Source of the DNA: Synechococcales cyanobacterium PMM_0036
GTDB taxonomy: Bacteria; Cyanobacteriota; Cyanobacteriia; Elainellales; Elainellaceae
Direction: 5' to 3'
Assembly: GCA_949127645.1 (NCBI GenBank)
Contig: CASBQM010000657.1
Span: 1 to 5,020, forward strand
Length of the DNA stretch: 5,020 nt
Below are positions 1 to 4,922 of the stretch, in pieces (position 1 is the stretch's first letter; every line of letters starts with the position of its first letter). A program made the translations under genes and the position numbers. The notes beneath the pieces were generated by a model that was not told where the DNA came from, searched no databases, and saw only the letters and a program-made list of their open reading frames with translations.

Positions 1-101
1 TGAGTCATATCGCCGTTTCGGCGCATTTGTGTATTCGTTGGGTTACCTTCGCTTTTACTGCGGTGTAACCATTAATTATTGGGATATTGACTTTATTTCA
101 T

Positions 102-108
102 TATAAAG
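102..108 (+). promoter_or_regulatory. Weak TATA-like element
   Basis: TATAAAG lies in an AT-rich stretch. It is about 160-230 bases upstream of the CCAAT/E-box/GC-box cluster, so it is not positioned to serve the same start site. It could mark an alternative upstream start or be chance in AT-rich DNA. Confidence 0.2.
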
Positions 109-232
109 TTCGGGTTCTGAGGTTTTGATTGAAGATTTTGTTCGAGACCGGGGGAAAATTTTCGGAAAAGTTGGCGTTTTGGGGATTGGATAATGAAACT
201 TCGCTTCGAAACTGTTCTGGCGGGTTATTGCT

Positions 233-246
233 GGCGCCCTCTGTCG
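233..246 (-). promoter_or_regulatory. CTCF-like core motif
   Basis: Read on the minus strand the site is CGACAGAGGGCGCC. Its CAGAGGGCGC part fits the conserved YAGRKGGCRS core of the bilaterian CTCF consensus, while two of the flanking positions do not fit. It sits about 30 bases upstream of the promoter cluster, a usual place for an architectural site. On the plus strand the same bases (TGGCGCCCTCTG) resemble the start of a retroviral primer-binding site. However, an 18-nt complement would lack the invariant C61 of a tRNA T-stem, so I prefer the regulatory reading. Confidence 0.25.
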
Positions 247-263
247 CGTGAAAATTAATTGGG

Positions 264-331
264 TCATCAGCTGACGATCACGTGATTGGTTTGGCCAATC
301 AGCAATAACGGTTCAGTGACGGGGGCGGGGC
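264..331 (+). promoter_or_regulatory. Compact Pol II promoter: E-boxes, paired CCAAT boxes, MYB-like site, GC box
   Basis: Several well-known animal promoter elements are packed into under 70 bases. There is the palindrome TCAGCTGA (267-274, E-box CAGCTG) and a TGACG half-site (272-276). Next is the 10-bp palindrome ATCACGTGAT (277-286, USF/TFE-type CACGTG E-box). An inverted CCAAT box (ATTGG, 285-289) and a forward one (CCAATCAGC, 295-303, close to the NF-Y consensus) form an inverted pair. A MYB-like TAACGG (306-311) and a perfect Sp1/KLF GC box GGGGCGGGGC (322-331) complete it. No TATA box lies at a fitting distance, so initiation is probably dispersed just downstream, around 345-375. The order and spacing point to the plus-strand gene at 792. 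Confidence 0.65.
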
Positions 332-344
332 TACGATCTCGTGC

Positions 345-791
345 TGGGCTGAGTTGGAGAGGAGTAAATTACTTCTGATTTCTCACTTGTTGCGTTTTTG
401 GGTTTTCTTTCTTTTGGGTTTTCGATGGATTCCAAAATTTTGTGGACTTTTGTCATCTTGTTCTGGATTTGTCGTCTGGGAGATGTTTTTGATCTTCTTT
501 CAGGTTGTTTGAAGGAGGAAGTTTGGGAAATCTGCACTATCCGGACTGGCAACTTCATGTGGAAACGGAACGATTTCTTCGCCATTTCCGCCACGGTTGC
601 GCTGATTTTCTTCATTCATCGATAGATTGGCAACGCGGATTGGTCACTCTGTTTCTTTTTGGGGGCGGATTCGGGATTTGGGAGTCAAATTTTTGTCAAA
701 ATTTGCGAAATTTTCATTTCCTGGTTGGTTTTCTGTCTCGCTTTGTGGTGGATTGATTGATTGCCTCTCACGTGCTGGTGAAATAAACAGC
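345..791 (+). other. 5' leader of the long gene, with upstream ATGs and candidate intron
   Basis: This 450-base stretch lies between the promoter and the Kozak start and has no in-frame ATG for the main frame, which is open only from 606. It contains upstream ATGs at 425, 483 and 557. A plausible splice donor (GGA|GTAAAT, GT at 364-365) lies before them. Two acceptors follow. One, with a strong pyrimidine tract, has AG at 502-503 (CTTCTTTCAG|G). The other has AG at 789-790 (AAATAAACAG|C), one base before the start codon, with a branch-like CTCAC (767-771) about 20 bases upstream. Removing 364-790 would delete every upstream ATG. The leader exon limits are inferred. Confidence 0.45.
425..625 (+). 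CDS. Upstream ORF (66 codons), probably intronic or regulatory
   Basis: An ATG at 425 opens a 66-codon frame ending in TAG at 623-625. The product would be hydrophobic, with a stretch around residues 5-16 (ILWTFVILFWIC) and another near the end (ISATVALIFFI), but I recognise no family. The start context is mediocre (T at -3, G at +4). It lies between the promoter and the main start, so if retained in the mRNA it would be met first by scanning ribosomes. A second tiny ORF (483-512, 9 codons) overlaps it. The candidate leader intron from 364 would remove both. I regard this as a leader uORF or an accident of T-rich intron sequence rather than a true protein gene. Confidence 0.15.
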   Translation: MDSKILWTFVILFWICRLGDVFDLLSGCLKEEVWEICTIRTGNFMWKRNDFFAISATVALIFFIHR

Positions 792-1166
792 ATGGCTGAC
801 GAAGGCGACAATCGTGAAGTTTTCGAGAACGATAGGGACGAGAAGGAGAGCGTTCAGAGTGAAGCGGATTATAGTGTGGAAGATGATGACCGGGATTTGA
901 CCGATATGGAAATTGACTCGACTGTGGTCGAGTCGGGTGTGAAACCGGATGAACCAATTCCGGATCCGGAACTGGCCCGGGGTTTGGAATCATCGGAGGA
1001 AGATATTTCGCCAGAGGGTGGCTATGCGTCACCAATGGTGGGTCCGGAAGTTGAGAAGGAACTTGTGGGCGAGCGGTCGGTTGGTGCTCCACCGTTGTCT
1101 GCTTTGGTCGATGAAGAGTACGACGATGTTGACGCACACCCGTTGCGCATTGTGGTGGACGAGAAG
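792..1166 (+). other. Acidic disordered N-terminal region (residues 1-125)
   Basis: The first 125 residues are dominated by Asp, Glu, Ser and Pro, for example SVEDDDRDLTDMEID (28-42) and LESSEEDISPE (65-75), with few aromatics. This composition is typical of disordered acidic tails such as activation domains or histone-contacting regions. Many Ser residues lie next to acidic runs, so CK2-type phosphorylation is likely. No fold or catalytic motif is visible. Confidence 0.6.
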
Positions 1167-4100
1167 ACGGATGAGAGAGGAACTCAGACGGATTTTGAGT
1201 CGGAACTGGTTCCGCAAGTGGTGGTTCACATGGTGGAACCTGTGGTTCGTGTTGTGGGACGTGAGGAGTCAGCGTCGCAAACGGAAATCACAATGAGTGA
1301 AGTTTCCATTCGGAGTGCTCCCCAGCGTACGGTGCGCTGTGTGGATGGGAGTACACAGTGGGGCACAGATTCGGAAAGGTTGGTGTCGGCAGATTCGATC
1401 CAGTCTGTCATTCAGGCCAGAGGGTTGGGCGCCGGATCTGGTTTACGGATTCCCGACAAATTGATGAATCGGTATCTGATCCTGTATGGCCAGGATTGGG
1501 ATCTGATCAGTCGGGGATTGTCGGTGGCGTTATGGACTGGGACGGTTAATTTGGAACGAATAGTGAGTCCAGATCGCCCAAGGGGGGATCAACCTGTCAG
1601 TTTCGCGGAAGAAGAACGTCATACGAAAGCACGGGCTGCGTTTGTGGAAGAGCAGGTTGCTCACTTGGGATACGAAGAAGATTTGAGTGGCCCTGTGACT
1701 CCTTGGCAGGTGCAAGCAGCCATGGGTCTGCGTCTGAATCCAGGAGTTCTTCTGAAGGACGAAGAATTGTCATTGGATTCTTTACCGGTCGCTCCTAAAG
1801 TGGCGGCGGGTCCACCTAAGCCAGCGCCTCGGAAGGCGAAAACGCAGCAGCAGGTGATGGTTGTGGAGTCCGGAGCGGGTGATGTGTTTCAGGCGGACGA
1901 CAGTAACGAGACTGCAGAACCGCTTCCGGAGTCTCGTGGCGGATCTGCGAAGCGAGTTCTATCTCCGGAGGAAGCGACCCCGCAGACGAGGCGGAGGGCT
2001 CGTGATCACATTTCTGGTGCTAACGAAGTGTCGGAAATGGAGGTGTCGAAATCGGCACCTCCCGTTTCGGCTAGAGATGATGTTTTTGAAGGACGGAAAC
2101 TGCCACCGGGTTTCTGGGTGGATAAGTCTGTTGTGGAAGGCACCCTCCATCACGACTGGTGTAAAGTGCGTGATAGTCTGCCGGTACGACGTTCGAATAA
2201 ATCGAAGTTGTTGGTGGAACTTGATCAGTTGCCAGGGTCGCCGTGGGTGTACCAGGATAAGAAGCAGTCGATTTTGTACGGATTAGTGAGGAAGTTTAAG
2301 ACAGGGAAGGCGAGTGATTTCATTAATCGACGGGATCCCCCTCCGCTTCCTGCGAATGAAAACGAAGTGCAGGATCAGGAATCAAACTGGGAGTTTTATG
2401 AGAAGCAAACGCGGCTCATAATCCAGTTCACGATTGAAAAGGAGCTGTTTGTCATTAATCAATTGGAGACCAATGGGAACTGCTATCCAGTGGCATTAAC
2501 GAGCATTCTTCCGTTTTTCGGGGTGTGGACGTGTCGTCTGTTCATGATTCAGTGCGAACGGTTCACAGTCCTGATGTCGGAATTGTTGAAGCCATCACCC
2601 AGGACGGAGTCGAAAAATTGGCCAGATCAACGGGGATTGTTGCACATGTTTTGCTGGGGAATGAAGTACCCACATTACATTGCGGAAGTTGTTGAAGGAG
2701 TGGTGGACGCGAGTAAGTCTGAGTTTGCATTAATCTTTAACGCAACTGAAGTTGGGATGATGTTCATCGCCCTCCCGCAGTTGGTGTACGCACTGCACCG
2801 GGCGGTTTATGGGGATTTGATTCCTTTTGATAAACGGCTTTGTGCGATGATTGGATGGGTTGCTCTTACGTTTCGGACCAGATTGGAGAAGGAAACGGTA
2901 CCGGCGATTCGGTTGCCGTCGTTGCCGATGCGAGAATCGACCGCGGAAATGGCGCGGTTCTTGAATCTCCTTGTGCCGACGTATGAAATGTCTCGGCCCT
3001 TCATGGATCTGGCTGAGTGTTGGGTGGCCAGGGCGCGGATGGAGAATTACATTGGATCGTCGGAGTTTGAAGTTGCGCGATTGGAATCTTTGTACCTTCA
3101 TTTGGCCGATTCGACTGGAATTGACAACTTTGATGGAGGCGACGTTTACGATATGGCGGCCGTGTATTGTCGTATGGTCCGCTATCGTAAGGGCGATGAT
3201 AAAGTTGGTCGTCTTGATTTTGAATACAAGCCGGCGAATGATGACAATAACACTTTTCATGACGAAAATGTGGTGCTTGTGGAGTGCGAAGTGAAATTCC
3301 ATGAGCGAATGGCGGAGTTGCGTAGTCGAACGAAAACGGCACGGATTAACATGATAGCTGCGTCGGCGTTGCAGCGGGAAGTTAGTGTGAACAGGGCGGA
3401 TACGGAGTCCATTGGCAGTGACAATGCTTCGTTTACTTGGCCGAAGAAGGGACGTGGGAAGAAGAAGACCGAGATTGTGGATTCGGATTCGGACGAGAGT
3501 GAACCGGATCTGGTTTTGTCCCCAGCCTCGAAGAAAGCGCGTGTGGCATCAGAGACGGTGGATGGGGCGGGCAACGATTCGAACAATGAGGGCAGTGTTG
3601 AGTTAAAAGCTCCCACTGTTGGTGGACGCCGGAAGCAGGCTACGCCGCTGAAGAATCCGAAGTCTGATTCCCAGAAGCCATTGACGTCGGTGCAGGTGGT
3701 GGAAATGACCACCCTGGCGAGAAAACTAGCGGAATCGCGGCAAAAGGTGGCTGGAGGAAAGAACCGCCAGCCACAGAGTGACGAAATCCCAATGGTGAAA
3801 CCGGTTTCGAGGACGAAGAGTGGAAAGAGGACTCGTCAACCGCACAGTGATGAAATCCCTGCTGCGAAACAGGCATGCGAGGGGATGGATCGTCATGTGT
3901 ATTGTAATTGTGGGACCGCGGATCAGCAGTTGGCTACTTTTCTTCCATGTAATGTACATGGTACACATCGGATTTGTGTGGTGTGTCGGATGTGTGCTCG
4001 GTCGGCACCACTGAAGTCCGCCAAGAAGCGTGTTTGCTCAGTGAAGGGTGCCTTTGTGATGTGCGATTGTAGACGCACTGATCGAGATAGGGTGAGGGTG

Positions 4101-4742
4101 TTTGCCCATTGTGAGATCCATCACACAAATTGGTATTGTCGACATTGCAAGACATGCGTGGATGAGCAAGCGGAACATAGTAAGGAGGAACGGGACAAGA
4201 CGGTTGCTGCGGGTTTGAAGGTGCGCTATGTCTCGTTAAAGATTCCTCCGTACGAGGAGGTAACTGATTCGGACGAGGAGCGATTGACTTCTGTGGCCGA
4301 CATACGGAAGGGTCCTAAGGTCCAACGGAGCCGGCAGTCATCTATTTTGCGGAAGCGCACCTCGAGCCCGCCCTCTGGACCGGATCCAAAGAAGAAGAAG
4401 CGAGGGACGGATCTGCCGACCGGGATCGGGTCGCCACTTCGGGTTGCGCGGAAGTCGCGTGCGGTTTCGAGGGACAGTACGGTGGACGAATCTCCGGCGG
4501 TTCCGGTCCCGACTCGCAAGCGGAAGGCTGATGAGGTGGTTGGTCGCGGTAAACCAACTGGGAAAGTGGATTCGATGGTGATTAACATTTCATCATCGGA
4601 TGAGAAGAAAAGTCCGGGTACCGCCGCTCCACGGAAGTCGATCGTGCGAGCTCGTGTTACTATTCCGAGACCTGGGGCTAGGAAACGGGTGGAGCCGTCT
4701 GAAGTCGAGACTCAGGATATGGAGGAGGGGGACGAAATGTAG
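792..4742 (+). CDS. Large nuclear-type protein of unknown family with two tandem Cys/His zinc-binding-like modules
   Basis: The product is 1316 residues from one uninterrupted frame ending in TAG (4740-4742). The start at 792 is the first ATG in frame and has an optimal Kozak context (A at -3, G at +4). The frame stays open back to 606, but without another ATG. Order: acidic head (1-125); LC8-like TQT motifs (129-192); a small ordered-looking segment (about 217-330); linker with APRKAK (345-350) and TRRRAR (399-404); probable folded core (about 435-845); low-complexity linker with EIVDSDSDE (894-902) and basic clusters (884-892, 914-917); duplicated 23-residue unit (992-1037); Cys/His modules (1038-1068 and 1091-1122); basic tail with PKKKKR (1199-1204) and RKRK (1242-1245). 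No signal peptide or convincing membrane span is present. I infer a nuclear DNA-, RNA- or chromatin-associated scaffold. The single-exon structure and very short 3' UTR would suit a viral, element-derived or retrogene origin. I do not recognise the family, and a biochemical function cannot be assigned. Confidence 0.85.
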   Translation: MADEGDNREVFENDRDEKESVQSEADYSVEDDDRDLTDMEIDSTVVESGVKPDEPIPDPELARGLESSEEDISPEGGYASPMVGPEVEKELVGERSVGAPPLSALVDEEYDDVDAHPLRIVVDEKTDERGTQTDFESELVPQVVVHMVEPVVRVVGREESASQTEITMSEVSIRSAPQRTVRCVDGSTQWGTDSERLVSADSIQSVIQARGLGAGSGLRIPDKLMNRYLILYGQDWDLISRGLSVALWTGTVNLERIVSPDRPRGDQPVSFAEEERHTKARAAFVEEQVAHLGYEEDLSGPVTPWQVQAAMGLRLNPGVLLKDEELSLDSLPVAPKVAAGPPKPAPRKAKTQQQVMVVESGAGDVFQADDSNETAEPLPESRGGSAKRVLSPEEATPQTRRRARDHISGANEVSEMEVSKSAPPVSARDDVFEGRKLPPGFWVDKSVVEGTLHHDWCKVRDSLPVRRSNKSKLLVELDQLPGSPWVYQDKKQSILYGLVRKFKTGKASDFINRRDPPPLPANENEVQDQESNWEFYEKQTRLIIQFTIEKELFVINQLETNGNCYPVALTSILPFFGVWTCRLFMIQCERFTVLMSELLKPSPRTESKNWPDQRGLLHMFCWGMKYPHYIAEVVEGVVDASKSEFALIFNATEVGMMFIALPQLVYALHRAVYGDLIPFDKRLCAMIGWVALTFRTRLEKETVPAIRLPSLPMRESTAEMARFLNLLVPTYEMSRPFMDLAECWVARARMENYIGSSEFEVARLESLYLHLADSTGIDNFDGGDVYDMAAVYCRMVRYRKGDDKVGRLDFEYKPANDDNNTFHDENVVLVECEVKFHERMAELRSRTKTARINMIAASALQREVSVNRADTESIGSDNASFTWPKKGRGKKKTEIVDSDSDESEPDLVLSPASKKARVASETVDGAGNDSNNEGSVELKAPTVGGRRKQATPLKNPKSDSQKPLTSVQVVEMTTLARKLAESRQKVAGGKNRQPQSDEIPMVKPVSRTKSGKRTRQPHSDEIPAAKQACEGMDRHVYCNCGTADQQLATFLPCNVHGTHRICVVCRMCARSAPLKSAKKRVCSVKGAFVMCDCRRTDRDRVRVFAHCEIHHTNWYCRHCKTCVDEQAEHSKEERDKTVAAGLKVRYVSLKIPPYEEVTDSDEERLTSVADIRKGPKVQRSRQSSILRKRTSSPPSGPDPKKKKRGTDLPTGIGSPLRVARKSRAVSRDSTVDESPAVPVPTRKRKADEVVGRGKPTGKVDSMVINISSSDEKKSPGTAAPRKSIVRARVTIPRPGARKRVEPSEVETQDMEEGDEM
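1173..1370 (+). other. Cluster of LC8 (dynein light chain)-like TQT motifs
   Basis: Residues 128-135 read ERGTQTDF, a textbook match to the [KR]xTQT class of LC8/DYNLL binding motifs. Residues 159-166 read ESASQTEI, the SQT variant of the same motif, 31 residues later. A third, weaker site, STQWGTD (187-193), follows 26 residues after that. All three lie in a region predicted disordered by composition, which LC8 needs in order to add a beta strand. Known LC8 hub proteins carry such serial motifs 10-40 residues apart and dimerise through LC8. Binding here is inferred. Confidence 0.45.
2094..3326 (+). other. Probable folded core domain of unknown family (residues 435-845)
   Basis: This is the part of the protein with balanced hydrophobic and aromatic content and few low-complexity runs, so it is probably globular and largely helical. 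Tryptophans recur (442, 456, 485, 533, 579, 610, 622, 689, 744). Hydrophobic helices are suggested at about 572-599, 645-669 and 683-695. The stretch 645-669 is interrupted by Asn, Thr, Glu and Gln, so I do not call it a membrane span. A GNCYPVAL segment (562-569) faintly recalls the OTU-protease Cys box but lacks its Asp. No polymerase, nuclease, integrase or helicase motif can be seen. The second half ends near AELRSRTK (841-848), where low-complexity sequence takes over. Confidence 0.4.
3765..3902 (+). repeat. In-frame tandem duplication, two 69-bp (23-residue) units
   Basis: Two adjacent units of exactly 23 codons (3765-3833 and 3834-3902) each begin with nearly the same peptide, RQPQSDEIP and RQPHSDEIP, followed by a Lys at equivalent positions (residues 1003 and 1026). 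The DNA is clearly related over the first 26 bases and more diverged after that. The second unit ends exactly at the first zinc-ligand Cys of the following module. The repeated SDEIP element is solvent-exposed by composition and could be a duplicated short binding motif; its partner is unknown. Confidence 0.65.
3903..3995 (+). other. Cys/His module A (residues 1038-1068)
   Basis: The spacing is C-x-C-x12-C-x2-H-x5-C-x2-C-x2-C, using Cys1038, 1040, 1053, 1062, 1065 and 1068 and His1056. An extra His1059 would give eight ligands, enough for two zinc ions. The three regularly spaced cysteines at the end (CVVCRMC) are typical of metal-binding loops. The spacing does not match CCHC knuckles, C2H2 fingers, RING or PHD as I know them. 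Module B repeats the plan 53 residues later. Zinc binding is inferred from the ligand pattern alone. Confidence 0.55.
4062..4157 (+). other. Cys/His module B (residues 1091-1122)
   Basis: The spacing is C-x-C-x13-C-x2-H-x5-C-x2-C-x2-C, using Cys1091, 1093, 1107, 1116, 1119 and 1122 and His1110, with His1106 and His1111 as possible extra ligands. It aligns with module A with a single residue inserted in the first loop. A hydrophobic residue precedes the CxC at the same place (VYCNC versus VMCDC). Between the ligands the sequence has diverged greatly, so the duplication is old and the ligand set is under constraint. Trp1114-Tyr1115 could pack in the core. Confidence 0.55.
4158..4739 (+). other. 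Basic disordered tail with nuclear localisation, SUMO-interaction-like and CDK-type motifs
   Basis: Residues 1123-1316 are rich in Lys, Arg, Ser and Pro. PKKKKR (1199-1204) closely resembles the SV40 large-T nuclear localisation signal, and TRKRKAD (1241-1247) is a second one. VINISSSDE (1263-1271) fits the SUMO-interaction pattern of a hydrophobic core followed by Ser and acidic residues. EEVTDSDEE (1155-1163) is a weaker example, as is EIVDSDSDE earlier in the protein. SPLR (1214-1217) fits the CDK consensus S/T-P-x-K/R. The final dozen residues turn acidic. Such a tail usually means nuclear residence and nucleic-acid or chromatin contact. Confidence 0.55.
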
Positions 4743-4749
4743 ATTATGT

Positions 4750-4776
4750 GCCACTCACCGGCCAACGGTGAGTGGC
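4750..4776 (+). promoter_or_regulatory. Perfect 11-bp hairpin in the 3' UTR
   Basis: The arms are GCCACTCACCG (4750-4760) and CGGTGAGTGGC (4766-4776), with loop GCCAA, all pairs Watson-Crick and eight of eleven G-C. A flanking T-G wobble can extend it. It begins eight bases after the stop codon and ends one base before the ATTAAA signal. The 3' arm contains CG|GTGAGT, an 8-of-9 match to the metazoan 5' splice consensus. It may stabilise the mRNA end or control 3' processing. The histone-type stem is shorter and differs in sequence. Confidence 0.6.
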
Positions 4777-4777
4777 G

Positions 4778-4808
4778 ATTAAAAAGAAAGTAATTAGTGT
4801 GTTTAATT
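4778..4808 (+). terminator. Poly(A) signal ATTAAA with GT-rich downstream element
   Basis: ATTAAA (4778-4783) is the commonest variant of AATAAA. It is followed after about 12 bases by a GT-rich stretch, TAGTGTGTTT (4796-4805). Cleavage would therefore fall near 4790-4797, giving a 3' UTR of only about 50 bases. Its tight placement after the stop codon and hairpin supports assigning it to the long gene. Confidence 0.55.
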
Positions 4809-4922
4809 GCACATTGATTTCTAAAGTGATCATTATTTCTACGGGACTAATGATTTTTACCATCAGTTTAAAAAGTCAAATAATTGTTACAAATTATTTT
4901 GGATTTTTCCCGTGAAAACGGG
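4809..4922. repeat. AT-rich spacer with three successive inverted repeats
   Basis: After the poly(A) site I see no gene. The spacer holds ATCATTA...TAATGAT (arms 4829-4835 and 4848-4854, 12-base loop) and AAATAATT...AATTATTT (arms 4878-4885 and 4892-4899, 6-base loop). The third is CCCGT-GAAA-ACGGG (4909-4922), whose loop is a GNRA-type tetraloop. Short AT-rich repeats can arise by chance; the GC-rich GAAA hairpin is the more notable one. Confidence 0.4.

Larger units (their letters stand above)
1..263. other. Upstream non-coding region with small inverted repeats
   Basis: I see no convincing gene here; the minus-strand open frame of about 63 codons across 76-267 shows no domain and has biased low-complexity composition. 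The stretch holds a short perfect hairpin, CGCCG-TTT-CGGCG (11-23). An imperfect one has arms GGTTAC (41-46) and GTAACC (65-70), and there is a 10-bp palindrome GAAAATTTTC (154-163). It most likely is intergenic or distal promoter DNA of the gene starting at 792. An LTR U3 region is a formal alternative, but no matching repeat copy lies within the window. Confidence 0.5.

Noticed and set aside
232..249. Retroviral primer-binding site (TGGCGCCC start)
   Set aside because: The 18-nt complement does not give a plausible tRNA 3' end, lacking the invariant C61 of the T-stem. No LTR end (CA) or repeat copy is visible.
627..791. N-terminal extension of the long frame upstream of 792
   Set aside because: The frame is open from 606 but contains no ATG before 792; its earliest start-like codon is TTG. 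The ATG at 792 has an optimal Kozak context and begins a typical acidic head.
1467..1560. Myb/SANT-like helix around YGQDWDLISRGL (residues 232-243)
   Set aside because: The G-x-D-W-x-x-I phrase resembles a Myb repeat, but the first and third conserved tryptophans and the third-helix pattern are missing.
2724..2798. Transmembrane segment at residues 645-669
   Set aside because: The stretch is hydrophobic but interrupted by Asn, Thr, Glu and Gln and embedded in a nuclear-type protein; a buried helix is more likely.
2730..3302. A 190-codon open frame on the minus strand inside the long gene
   Set aside because: It lies wholly antisense to the probable folded core, has biased His/Arg/Ile composition and no recognisable domain. 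The forward codon bias explains the absence of stops.
792..4742. Gag or ORF1 of a retroelement
   Set aside because: No CCHC zinc knuckle, major homology region, protease, reverse transcriptase or integrase is seen, and no LTR pair lies in the window. Only the general layout is similar.
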